Assembly (NCBI RefSeq): GCF_003151075.1 | Contig: NZ_CP029482.1 | Span: 3,100,001 to 3,164,000, forward strand | DNA length: 64,000 nucleotides | Direction: 5' to 3' | From: Pseudomonas sp. 31-12 | GTDB lineage: Bacteria > Pseudomonadota > Gammaproteobacteria > Pseudomonadales > Pseudomonadaceae | Shown: positions 15,169 through 23,033 of the stretch, one piece after another | Position numbering within the stretch: the first letter of the stretch is position 1 | Layout of the letters: each line of letters opens with the position of its first letter | Notes under the pieces: generated by a model | The model's database searches: none | Told to the model about the DNA's origin: nothing | What the model saw: the letters and a program-made list of their open reading frames with translations, nothing else | Position numbers and translations under genes: made by a program

Positions 15169-17553
15169 ATGACATCCTTGAGCAGTCATCATCAAGACAA
15201 GGCGACGTTTCTTGAGCGCCTGATTTTCAACAACCGCCCGGCAGTGATCGTCATCTGCCTGCTGGTCAGCATCTTCCTGTTCTGGCAGGCGACGCTGATC
15301 CGGCCGTCCACCAGTTTCGAAAAAATGATTCCCCTGGATCATCCCTTCATTCAAAAGATGATGGAACACCGTAACGATCTGGCGAACCTGGGCAACACGG
15401 TGCGCATTTCCGTTGAAGCCACCGATGGTGACATTTTCTCCAAGGAGTACATGGAGACCCTGCGTCAGATCAACGACGAGGTGTTCTACATTTCCGGCGT
15501 CGACCGTTCCGGCCTCAAGTCGCTGTGGAGCCCGAGCGTACGCTGGACCGAGGTGACGGAGGAGGGCTTCGCCGGTGGCGAAGTGATCCCGCAGAGCTAC
15601 AACGGCTCCCAGCAAAGCCTCGACCTGCTGCGCAACAACGTGCTCAAGTCCGGTCAGGTCGGGCGTCTGGTGGCCAACGACTTCAAGTCGAGCATCGTCG
15701 ACATCCCGCTGTTGGAGTCCTACCCGGACCCGCAGGACCAGGGCAAGTTGCTGGCACTGGATTACCGCAAGTTCTCCCACGAGCTGGAAGAAAAGATCCG
15801 CGACAAGTTTGAAGCGCAGAACCCTAACGTGCAGATCCACATCGTCGGTTTCGCCAAGAAAGTCGGCGACCTGATTGATGGTCTGGTCATGGTGGTGATG
15901 TTCTTCGGCGTCGCCTTCATCATCACCCTGATCCTGCTGTACTGGTTCACCAACTGCATGCGCAGCACCGTGGCGGTATTGAGTACGACGCTGGTGGCGG
16001 TGGTCTGGCAGCTGGGCTTGATGCACTTCTTTGGTTTCGGGCTTGATCCGTATTCGATGCTGGTGCCGTTCCTGATCTTCGCCATCGGTATTTCCCATGG
16101 CGTGCAGAAGATCAACGGCATCGCCTTGCAGTCCAGCGAAGCGGACAACGCCTTGACTGCCGCACGACGCACGTTCCGTCAGCTGTTCCTGCCGGGGATG
16201 ATCGCGATCCTCGCGGACGCCGTGGGCTTCATCACGCTGCTGATCATCGACATCGGTGTGATTCGCGAGCTGGCCATCGGCGCCTCCATTGGTGTGGCGG
16301 TGATCGTGTTCACCAACCTGATCCTGCTGCCGGTGGCGATCTCCTACGTCGGCATCAGCAAGCGCGCCGTCGAACGCAGCAAGAAAGACGCACACCGCGA
16401 ACACCCGTTCTGGCGCCTGCTGTCGGGCTTTGCCAGCCCGAAAGTCGCACCGGTGTCGATCGTCCTGGCCTTGTTGGCCTTTGGTGGCGGCCTCTGGTAC
16501 AGCCAGAACCTGAAGATCGGCGACCTTGACCAAGGTGCTCCGGAGCTTCGTCCTGACTCGCGCTACAACAAGGACAACAACTTCATCATCAGCAACTACT
16601 CCACCAGTTCCGACGTGTTGGTGGTAATGGTCAAGACCAAGTCCGAAGGCTGCTCGCGCTACGAAGCCATGGCGCCGATCGACGAGCTGATGTGGAAGAT
16701 GCAGAACACCGAGGGTGTGCAGTCGGCGATTTCCCTGGTGACTGTATCCAAGCAGATGATCAAGGGGATGAACGAGGGCAACCTGAAATGGGAAACCCTG
16801 TCGCGTAACCCTGACGTCCTGAACAACTCCATCGCCCGTGCCGATGGCTTGTACAACAACAGCTGCTCCCTGGCGCCGGTGCTGGTGTTCCTCAATGACC
16901 ACAAGGCCGCAACGCTGGACCGCGCGGTGCATGCGGTGCAGGACTTCGCCAAGGAAAACAACAAGGACGGCCTGGAATTCATCCTCGCGGCGGGTAACGC
17001 CGGCATCGAGGCGGCCACTAACGAGGTGATCAAGGAATCCGAGCTGACCATCCTGATCCTCGTCTACATCTGCGTCGCTACCATGTGCATGATCACCTTC
17101 CGCTCCTGGGCGGCGACCTTGTGCATCGTGCTGCCGCTGGTGCTGACCTCGGTACTCGGCAACGCCCTGATGGCCTTCATGGGCATCGGCGTGAAAGTCG
17201 CGACCTTGCCGGTGGTGGCGCTGGGGGTAGGGATTGGCGTGGACTACGGCATCTACATCTATAGCCGTCTGGAAACCTTCCTGCGTGCGGGCCTGCCGTT
17301 GCAAGAAGCCTACTACCAGACGCTGAAGTCCACCGGTAAAGCCGTGCTGTTCACCGGCCTGTGCCTGGCGATCGGCGTGTGCACCTGGATCTTCTCGGCC
17401 ATCAAGTTCCAGGCTGACATGGGCCTGATGCTGACCTTTATGCTGCTGTGGAACATGTTCGGCGCATTGTGGCTGTTGCCAGCGCTGGCGCGGTTCCTGA
17501 TCAAGCCGGAGAAACTGGCGGGGCAGAAGGGCAACTCGTTGTTCGCTCACTGA
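15169..17553 (+). CDS. RND/MMPL-superfamily permease (HAE3-like)
   Basis: A 794-aa inner-membrane protein with the duplicated RND layout. A transmembrane segment at about 22-42 is followed by a first periplasmic loop (43-235), a five-helix block at about 236-400, another membrane span near 430, a second periplasmic loop (to about 620) and a final helix cluster. GVDYGIYIYSR in the last cluster is a typical RND helix-4 motif. At about 800 aa it is the shorter HAE3/MMPL form, which does not need a classical membrane-fusion protein or TolC. The substrate is unknown; relatives move hydrophobic or lipid-like molecules. It forms a two-gene unit with the YCF48 protein and ends at a strong terminator. 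Confidence 0.88.
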   Translation: MTSLSSHHQDKATFLERLIFNNRPAVIVICLLVSIFLFWQATLIRPSTSFEKMIPLDHPFIQKMMEHRNDLANLGNTVRISVEATDGDIFSKEYMETLRQINDEVFYISGVDRSGLKSLWSPSVRWTEVTEEGFAGGEVIPQSYNGSQQSLDLLRNNVLKSGQVGRLVANDFKSSIVDIPLLESYPDPQDQGKLLALDYRKFSHELEEKIRDKFEAQNPNVQIHIVGFAKKVGDLIDGLVMVVMFFGVAFIITLILLYWFTNCMRSTVAVLSTTLVAVVWQLGLMHFFGFGLDPYSMLVPFLIFAIGISHGVQKINGIALQSSEADNALTAARRTFRQLFLPGMIAILADAVGFITLLIIDIGVIRELAIGASIGVAVIVFTNLILLPVAISYVGISKRAVERSKKDAHREHPFWRLLSGFASPKVAPVSIVLALLAFGGGLWYSQNLKIGDLDQGAPELRPDSRYNKDNNFIISNYSTSSDVLVVMVKTKSEGCSRYEAMAPIDELMWKMQNTEGVQSAISLVTVSKQMIKGMNEGNLKWETLSRNPDVLNNSIARADGLYNNSCSLAPVLVFLNDHKAATLDRAVHAVQDFAKENNKDGLEFILAAGNAGIEAATNEVIKESELTILILVYICVATMCMITFRSWAATLCIVLPLVLTSVLGNALMAFMGIGVKVATLPVVALGVGIGVDYGIYIYSRLETFLRAGLPLQEAYYQTLKSTGKAVLFTGLCLAIGVCTWIFSAIKFQADMGLMLTFMLLWNMFGALWLLPALARFLIKPEKLAGQKGNSLFAH

Positions 17554-17566
17554 TCCCTGGCTGAAA

Positions 17567-17601
17567 CAAAAAAGCCGCAACCCTGGTTGCGGCTTTTTTT
17601 C
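17567..17601 (+). terminator. Rho-independent terminator after the RND gene
   Basis: Stem AAAAAAGCCGCAACC / GGTTGCGGCTTTTTTT with a two-base loop, followed by a run of T. It is symmetrical enough to work in both directions. Confidence 0.92.
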
Positions 17602-17624
17602 ATCTGAAGATTCACGCCGGCCCC

Positions 17625-17713
17625 TGTGGGAGCGAGCCTGCTCGCGATGGCGGTCTACCAGCCAACATCAATGTTGAATGTGAAATTGCCATCGCGAGCA
17701 GGCTCGCTCCCAC
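17625..17713. repeat. REP pair, type A
   Basis: GTGGGAGCGAGCCTGCTCGCGATGG and its inverted copy separated by about 40 bases, between the RND terminator and the 3' end of the GntR gene. Confidence 0.9.
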
Positions 17714-17728
17714 ATTGGAGTTGTGGTG

Positions 17729-18448
17729 TTAGGAGGGATCGGTGCCGAGCACGACGTTCAGTGCACTTCGCGCATCGTCGAGTTGTACGAGAGTGGCATG
17801 CCGCGCACCCAGCGCATCACGGTTCTCGATCGCCGTGAGAATTGCCTTGTGCCGAGGCAGCGCCAGTTCATGCAGGTTCGGCCGCTGGTTGGAATGCTTC
17901 AGCGCTTCAGCAATCGCCACCGACAGCATGTTGCACAGGTTGGCCAACAGGTCGTTGTGGGTCGCGTCGGCAATGCGGCTGTGGAAATCCAGGTCGGGCT
18001 GCAACAGCGCTTCAGGCGTCGGCGCGGCTTCCATGCGCTGGTAGGCTTCGCCGATGGAGGCGATGTCGGCGTCGGTGGCGAATTGCGCAGCGAGGGCGGC
18101 GGCAGCGGGTTCGATGATGCTGCGCACGCTGGTCAGCAAATCGAAGAATTCATTTTGCGGGCTGCTTTGCATCAGCCAGTGCAACACATCCGGATCGAGC
18201 ATGTGCCATTCCTTGCGCTGCTTGACCACGGTGCCGACCCGGGGGCGGGAATACACCAGGCCTTTGGCAACCAGCACGCGGGTGGCTTCGCGCAGCACCG
18301 GGCGGCTGACCGCGTACTCCTCGCACAGCAGGGCTTCGGCGGGCAGTTTGTCACACGGCTTGAAGCGCCCGGAAACGATCTGCATGCCCAGTTCCTGGAC
18401 GATGCGCGAGTGCATGCTTTTGCGGTCGGAGGGTTTGCGGTAATCCAT
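17729..18448 (-). CDS. GntR/FadR-family regulator of the sugar-acid locus
   Basis: About 239 aa from the ATG at 18448 (MDYRKPSDRKSMHSRIV). An upstream start at 18529 would add 27 unlikely residues. The N-terminal winged helix (about 10-75) contains the GntR signature PAEALLCEEYAVSRPVLREA. The C-terminal FCD domain has the D-x-x-x-H (DLDFH) and two later histidines (RHKAIL, RHATL) expected for a metal/ligand pocket. FCD regulators typically respond to sugar acids or organic acids and bind TNGTNNNACNA operators. Two such sites lie in the 20371-20563 promoter region. It is transcribed in the same direction as the dehydratase, separated from it by a REP pair. Confidence 0.85.
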   Translation of the reverse strand: MDYRKPSDRKSMHSRIVQELGMQIVSGRFKPCDKLPAEALLCEEYAVSRPVLREATRVLVAKGLVYSRPRVGTVVKQRKEWHMLDPDVLHWLMQSSPQNEFFDLLTSVRSIIEPAAAALAAQFATDADIASIGEAYQRMEAAPTPEALLQPDLDFHSRIADATHNDLLANLCNMLSVAIAEALKHSNQRPNLHELALPRHKAILTAIENRDALGARHATLVQLDDARSALNVVLGTDPS

Positions 18449-18530
18449 GGGGAACGGCGCGATCCTGTGCGATGGAGATGCCGCGCATGATAGCAGGCGC
18501 GGCGCAATCTTGAGGCAAGTGCAAATCAAT

Positions 18531-18619
18531 GTGGGAGCGGGCTTGCTCGCGAAGGCGGTGTGTCAGTCAACAAAAATGCTGAATGCACTACCGCTTTCGC
18601 GAGCAAGCCCGCTCCCACA
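18531..18619. repeat. REP pair, type A
   Basis: GTGGGAGCGGGCTTGCTCGCGAAGG and its inverted copy around a 40-base centre, between the GntR gene and the 3' end of the dehydratase gene. Confidence 0.9.
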
Positions 18620-18633
18620 GGGGACTGATGTGA

Positions 18634-20370
18634 TTAGTGGGAGTGGCGGGGCACTTCGGAGCCGCGGCAGCCGACCAGGAAGTCGAAATCGCAACCCTGA
18701 TCCGCTTGCAGCACATGGTCGATGTACAGCTGGCGATAACCGCCCACGATCAGATTTTGCGGCGGTTGCAGATCAGCCATGCGCGCCGCCAGTTCCGCAT
18801 CCGGAATATCCAGGTGCAAACGCCCGTTGGCGCAATCGAGCTCAATCCAGTCGCCTTCCTTCACCGTCGCCAAAGGCCCGCCGGCCGCTGCTTCCGGGGC
18901 AACGTGCAAAACCACCGTGCCGTACGCCGTGCCGCTCATGCGTGCGTCGGAAATGCGCACCATGTCCGTCACGCCCTGAGCCAGCAGCTTGGCCGGCAAG
19001 CCCATGTTGCCGACTTCAGCCATGCCCGGATAACCCTTCGGCCCGCAGTTCTTCATCACCAGAATCGAGTTGGCATCGACGTCCAGTTCCGGATCGTTGA
19101 TCCGCGCCTTGTACATGTCGAAGTTCTCGAACACCACGGCACGCCCGCGATGTTGCATCAGTTCGGCACTGGCGGCGGAAGGTTTGAGCACCGCACCGAG
19201 TGGCGCGAGGTTGCCGCGCAGCACGCAGATGCCGCCGTCGGCGCGGATCGGGTTGTCGAGGGTGCGGATCACTTCGTCCTGACCATAGATCGGCGCGTCC
19301 TTGGTGTTCTCGCCGAGGGTCTTGCCGTTGACGGTCAGAGCGTCCGGGTTCGGAATCAGATTGGCTTCACCGAGGCGGCGCAGCACGGCAGGCAGGCCGC
19401 CGGCGTAGTAGAACTCTTCCATCAGGAAACGCCCGGACGGTTGCAGGTCGACGATGGTCGGCATGCCGCGGCCAATGCGGGTCCAGTCGTCCAGGTCCAG
19501 TTCGACGCCGATGCGACCGGCGATGGCTTTCAGGTGGATCACGGCGTTGGTCGAGCCACCGATGGCGGCGTTCACGCGAATGGCGTTTTCGAAAGCTTCC
19601 TTGGTCAGGATCTTCGACAGCCGCAGATCTTCGCGGACCATCTCCACCGCGCGCATGCCGGACATGTGCGCCAACACATAACGCCGTGCATCCACTGCGG
19701 GAATCGCCGCGTTGTGGGGCAGGGAAGTGCCCAGTGCTTCGGCCATGCAGGCCATGGTCGATGCGGTGCCCATGGTGTTGCAGGTGCCGGCCGAACGGGA
19801 CATGCCGCCCTCGGCCGCGAGGAAATCGTCAATCGTTATGGTGCCGGCTTTCACCTGTTCGCTGAGCTGCCAGACCACCGTGCCGGAGCCGATGTCCTGG
19901 CCCTTGTGCTTGCCGTTGAGCATCGGTCCGCCGGTGACCACGATCGCCGGCACGTCGCAACTGGCCGCGCCCATCAGCAGTGCCGGGGTGGTTTTGTCGC
20001 AACCGGTCAGCAGGACCACGCCATCAATCGGGTTGCCACGAATCGCTTCTTCAACGTCCATGCTCGCCAGGTTGCGGGTGAGCATGGCGGTGGGGCGCAG
20101 GTTGGATTCGCCGTTGGAGAACACCGGGAATTCCACTGGAAAACCACCGGCCTCGATCACGCCGCGTTTGACGTGTTCCGCGATCTGGCGGAAATGCGCG
20201 TTGCACGGGGTCAGTTCCGACCAGGTGTTGCAGATGCCGATGATCGGCTTGCCGTGGAACTGGTGGTCGGCGATGCCCTGATTCTTCATCCAGCTGCGGT
20301 ACATGAAGCCGTTCTTGTCGGCGGTGCCAAACCATTGGGCGGAACGCAGGTTGGGTTTCTTATCAGACAT
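18634..20370 (-). CDS. IlvD/Edd-family pentonate dehydratase (L-arabinonate or D-xylonate type)
   Basis: A 578-aa iron-sulfur dehydratase. Cys56 (TPCN), Cys124 (TGCDKTT) and Cys197 (GTCNTMG) align, at a constant offset of three, with what I recall as the [2Fe-2S] ligands Cys59/127/200 of Rhizobium L-arabinonate dehydratase. Length and the opening (LRSAQWFGTADKNGFMYRSW) also fit that sugar-acid branch rather than IlvD proper. It would convert an aldonate to the 2-keto-3-deoxy acid. Neighbouring genes supply the later steps to 2-oxoglutarate, so a pentonate (L-arabinonate or D-xylonate) is the most likely substrate. It is divergent from the MFS-aldolase-dehydrogenase arm, with the operator region between. 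Confidence 0.85.
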   Translation of the reverse strand: MSDKKPNLRSAQWFGTADKNGFMYRSWMKNQGIADHQFHGKPIIGICNTWSELTPCNAHFRQIAEHVKRGVIEAGGFPVEFPVFSNGESNLRPTAMLTRNLASMDVEEAIRGNPIDGVVLLTGCDKTTPALLMGAASCDVPAIVVTGGPMLNGKHKGQDIGSGTVVWQLSEQVKAGTITIDDFLAAEGGMSRSAGTCNTMGTASTMACMAEALGTSLPHNAAIPAVDARRYVLAHMSGMRAVEMVREDLRLSKILTKEAFENAIRVNAAIGGSTNAVIHLKAIAGRIGVELDLDDWTRIGRGMPTIVDLQPSGRFLMEEFYYAGGLPAVLRRLGEANLIPNPDALTVNGKTLGENTKDAPIYGQDEVIRTLDNPIRADGGICVLRGNLAPLGAVLKPSAASAELMQHRGRAVVFENFDMYKARINDPELDVDANSILVMKNCGPKGYPGMAEVGNMGLPAKLLAQGVTDMVRISDARMSGTAYGTVVLHVAPEAAAGGPLATVKEGDWIELDCANGRLHLDIPDAELAARMADLQPPQNLIVGGYRQLYIDHVLQADQGCDFDFLVGCRGSEVPRHSH

Positions 20371-20384
20371 GATCGATTCTCTTA

Positions 20385-20395
20385 TTGTATGACTA
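20385..20395. promoter_or_regulatory. FadR-type operator-like site 1
   Basis: TTGTATGACTA fits the GntR/FadR consensus TNGTNNNACNA exactly. It lies 15-25 bp upstream of the dehydratase start, where binding would block that promoter. It probably belongs to the GntR regulator at 17729-18448. Confidence 0.55.
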
Positions 20396-20459
20396 TATTG
20401 TTCGAGCTAAGGCGTAACATAAGCTCAAATTTGCCGATTTGGAAGTGTTGTTGGGTAAT

Positions 20460-20470
20460 TAGTATTACTA
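20460..20470. promoter_or_regulatory. FadR-type operator-like site 2
   Basis: TAGTATTACTA is a second exact TNGTNNNACNA match, 75 bp from site 1 and about 94 bp upstream of the MFS gene. It is followed by a TATAGTC stretch that extends the symmetry. Two sites in one divergent promoter suggest co-regulation of both arms of the locus. Confidence 0.55.
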
Positions 20471-20563
20471 TATAGTCGCTTTCAACGGAGGGATGGCCCT
20501 GGCGGTTTTCAGCGAGAGGCGTCCCCCGAGGTTCTATAAAAACAACAATCGGAGACCGATCTC

Positions 20564-21886
20564 ATGAGCCAGGAACTGCGGCTTATTCGTCGCATCACGC
20601 TGAAACTGATTCCCTTCCTGATCCTGCTGTACCTGATCGCCTATGTGGATCGCTCCGCCGTAGGGTTCGCCAAGCTGCACATGGGCGCCGACATTGGCTT
20701 GGGTGACGCGGCTTATGGCCTTGGAGCAGGGTTGTTCTTCATTGGCTACTTCTTGCTGGAAATCCCCAGCAACCTGATGCTCGACCGCTTCGGCGCCCGG
20801 CGCTGGTTTGCGCGGATCATGGTCACCTGGGGCGCCATCACCATCGGCATGGCCTTCGTCCAGGGGCCGCACAGCTTCTATGTCATGCGCTTCCTGCTCG
20901 GCGCGGCCGAAGCCGGGTTCTTCCCGGGCGTCCTCTACTACATCACCCAATGGTTCCCGGTTCGCCATCGCGGCAAGATCCTCGGGCTGTTCATCCTGTC
21001 CCAACCTATCGCGATGATGATCACCGGCCCGGTGTCCGGCGGCTTGCTCGGCATGGATGGCATCCTCGGTCTGCATGGCTGGCAGTGGCTGTTCATTGTC
21101 ATCGGCACCCCGGCGATCCTGCTGACCTGGCCAGTGCTGCGTTACCTGCCGGATGGTCCGCAACAGGTGAAATGGATGGACCAGGCCGAGAAAGACTGGC
21201 TGACCGGTGAGCTGAAAAAAGACCTGGAAGAATACGGCCAAACCCGCCACGGCAATCCGCTGCACGCCCTGAAAGACAAACGCGTGTTGCTGCTGGCGCT
21301 GTTTTATCTGCCGGTGACCTTGAGCATTTATGGCCTGGGCCTGTGGTTGCCGACGTTGATCAAACAGTTTGGCGGCACTGACCTTGTGACCGGTTTCGTG
21401 TCATCGGTGCCGTACATCTTCGGGATCGTGGGGTTGCTGATCATCCCGCGCAGTTCCGACCGCTTGAATGATCGCTACGGCCATTTGGCGGTGCTTTACG
21501 TGCTGGGTGCTATCGGTCTGTTCCTCAGCGCCTGGCTGACGGTGCCGGTGCTGCAACTCGCGGCGTTGTGCCTGGTGGCGTTTGCGTTGTTTTCCTGCAC
21601 CGCGGTGTTCTGGACCTTGCCCGGTCGTTTCTTTGCCGGGGCGAGTGCGGCGGCAGGGATCGCGTTGATCAATTCGGTGGGCAACCTGGGCGGCTACATC
21701 GGCCCGTTCGTGATTGGCGCGCTGAAGGAATACACCGGCAACCTGGCTTCGGGGCTGTATTTCCTGTCGGGGGTGATGGTGTTCGGGCTGGTGTTGACTG
21801 GCGTGGTGTATCGGTTGCTGGAGCGCAAGCATGTGCTGGCAGCGGATCAGTTTGCAGCCAGCGCTCGCGGCGCGACCCGTACCTGA
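20564..21886 (+). CDS. MFS transporter of the anion:cation symporter (galactonate/glucarate) type
   Basis: A 440-aa inner-membrane transporter with 12 hydrophobic segments. YVDRSAVGFAKLHMG after the first helix is the hallmark of the ACS/phthalate-permease branch that carries sugar acids such as galactonate and glucarate. The loop 2-3 motif (NLMLDRFGARRWF) follows near residue 69. It is preceded by GGAG and heads the rightward arm of the sugar-acid locus, so it most likely imports the aldonate that the dehydratase uses. A REP pair separates it from the next gene. Confidence 0.88.
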   Translation: MSQELRLIRRITLKLIPFLILLYLIAYVDRSAVGFAKLHMGADIGLGDAAYGLGAGLFFIGYFLLEIPSNLMLDRFGARRWFARIMVTWGAITIGMAFVQGPHSFYVMRFLLGAAEAGFFPGVLYYITQWFPVRHRGKILGLFILSQPIAMMITGPVSGGLLGMDGILGLHGWQWLFIVIGTPAILLTWPVLRYLPDGPQQVKWMDQAEKDWLTGELKKDLEEYGQTRHGNPLHALKDKRVLLLALFYLPVTLSIYGLGLWLPTLIKQFGGTDLVTGFVSSVPYIFGIVGLLIIPRSSDRLNDRYGHLAVLYVLGAIGLFLSAWLTVPVLQLAALCLVAFALFSCTAVFWTLPGRFFAGASAAAGIALINSVGNLGGYIGPFVIGALKEYTGNLASGLYFLSGVMVFGLVLTGVVYRLLERKHVLAADQFAASARGATRT

Positions 21887-21904
21887 GGATGTACACCGAT
21901 CAAC

Positions 21905-21996
21905 TGTGGGAGCGAGCCTGCTCGCGATGACGGACTGACATTCAACGCTGATGTCGGATGTGACGGCCTCATCGCGAGCAGGCTCGCTCCCACAGG
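21905..21996. repeat. REP pair, type A
   Basis: TGTGGGAGCGAGCCTGCTCGCGATG and its inverted copy, between the MFS and AraD1 genes, which are otherwise arranged as one operon. It may modulate relative expression of the downstream genes. Confidence 0.9.
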
Positions 21997-22030
21997 GAAC
22001 AGCGGTGATTTGAATAAACAGGAGAATTTC

Positions 22031-23023
22031 ATGCGTTTGGTTCAATTCGAGTTAAGTAACGGCGAGCGTCGGGTGGGCGTGGTCGAGGAGGGGCTGATCC
22101 GCGAAGTGCAGGACGCGCGAACGGTGCGGGACCTGGCTCTGGCGGCGATCGAGGCGGGCGTCAATCTTGAGCAGCAGGTAAAAACCCTGGGTCTGGGCAT
22201 CAGCCATGACTACGCGGACCTGCTGGCCCAACTGCGAATCCTGCCACCGCTGGATCACCCGGACCCGGCGCACATGCTGGTCAGCGGCACCGGCCTGACC
22301 CATCTGGGCAGCGCTTCGGCCCGCGACAAAATGCACCAACAGGCCGGCGACGAAGCCGCGATGACCGACACCATGCGCATTTTCAAATGGGGCGTGGAGG
22401 GCGGTAAGCCGGCGGCTGGTCAGGCCGGCGTGCAACCGGAGTGGTTTTACAAGGGTGACGGCAGCATCGTCGTGCGTCCGGGTCAACCGTTCCCGCTACC
22501 GCCGTTTGCCGAAGACGCGGGTGAAGAGCCTGAACTCAGTGGTCTTTACGTCATCGGCCACGACGGCAAACCGTATCGCCTCGGTTTTGCGGTGGGCAAC
22601 GAGTTTTCCGATCACGTCATGGAGCGCAAGAATTACCTCTACCTCGCACACTCGAAACTGCGCAGTTGCAGCTACGGTCCGGAGCTGCGCGTCGGCGAAC
22701 TGCCGCAGCATCTGGCCGGCACCAGTCGCATCCTGCGTGACGGTGAAGTGCTGTGGCAGAACGAGTTCCTCAGCGGCGAGGCCAACATGTGCCACAGCCT
22801 GGAAAACCTCGAGTACCACCATTTCAAGTACAGCCAGTTCCTGCGTCCGGGGGACGTGCACATCCATTTCTTCGGCACCGCGACCCTGTCCTTTGCCGAC
22901 GGCATTCGCACCCGGCCGGGTGACGTGTTCGAGATCAGCCAGGCCGTGTTCGGCGCACCGTTGATCAACGGGATTGCACCGGTTGAAGCAGCGTTCGAGC
23001 CCGGCACCGTCGGCACTCTTTAA
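22031..23023 (+). CDS. AraD1 family protein (FAH superfamily), probable 2-keto-3-deoxypentonate dehydratase
   Basis: A 330-aa protein from the ATG at 22031, which has AGGAG seven bases upstream. The start at 22010 lacks one. The text (MRLVQFELSNGERRVGVVEE, then SGTGLTHLGSASARDKMHQQ, and the C-terminal FFGTATLSFADGIRTRPGDVFEI) belongs to the AraD1 group of the fumarylacetoacetate-hydrolase superfamily. These metal enzymes often stand beside IlvD/Edd dehydratases and 2,5-dioxovalerate dehydrogenases. Here it would dehydrate 2-keto-3-deoxypentonate to 2,5-dioxovalerate, replacing the DHDPS-like enzyme used elsewhere. The step is inferred from family and context. It is followed 10 bp later by the dehydrogenase. 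Confidence 0.82.
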   Translation: MRLVQFELSNGERRVGVVEEGLIREVQDARTVRDLALAAIEAGVNLEQQVKTLGLGISHDYADLLAQLRILPPLDHPDPAHMLVSGTGLTHLGSASARDKMHQQAGDEAAMTDTMRIFKWGVEGGKPAAGQAGVQPEWFYKGDGSIVVRPGQPFPLPPFAEDAGEEPELSGLYVIGHDGKPYRLGFAVGNEFSDHVMERKNYLYLAHSKLRSCSYGPELRVGELPQHLAGTSRILRDGEVLWQNEFLSGEANMCHSLENLEYHHFKYSQFLRPGDVHIHFFGTATLSFADGIRTRPGDVFEISQAVFGAPLINGIAPVEAAFEPGTVGTL

Positions 23024-23033
23024 GGAGACATAC

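Noticed and set aside
15085..17580. An 831-aa minus-strand ORF opposite the RND gene
   Set aside because: Low-complexity His/Gln/Asp/Arg text without domains. The RND permease on the plus strand has clear membrane segments and motifs.
17625..18619. Considered the repeated hairpins as a CRISPR array
   Set aside because: Units are inverted pairs at separate gene ends with no regular spacers and no cas genes anywhere in the window.
18637..20475. A 612-aa plus-strand ORF opposite the dehydratase
   Set aside because: Shadow of the IlvD/Edd gene; His/Val/Gly-rich with no recognisable motifs.
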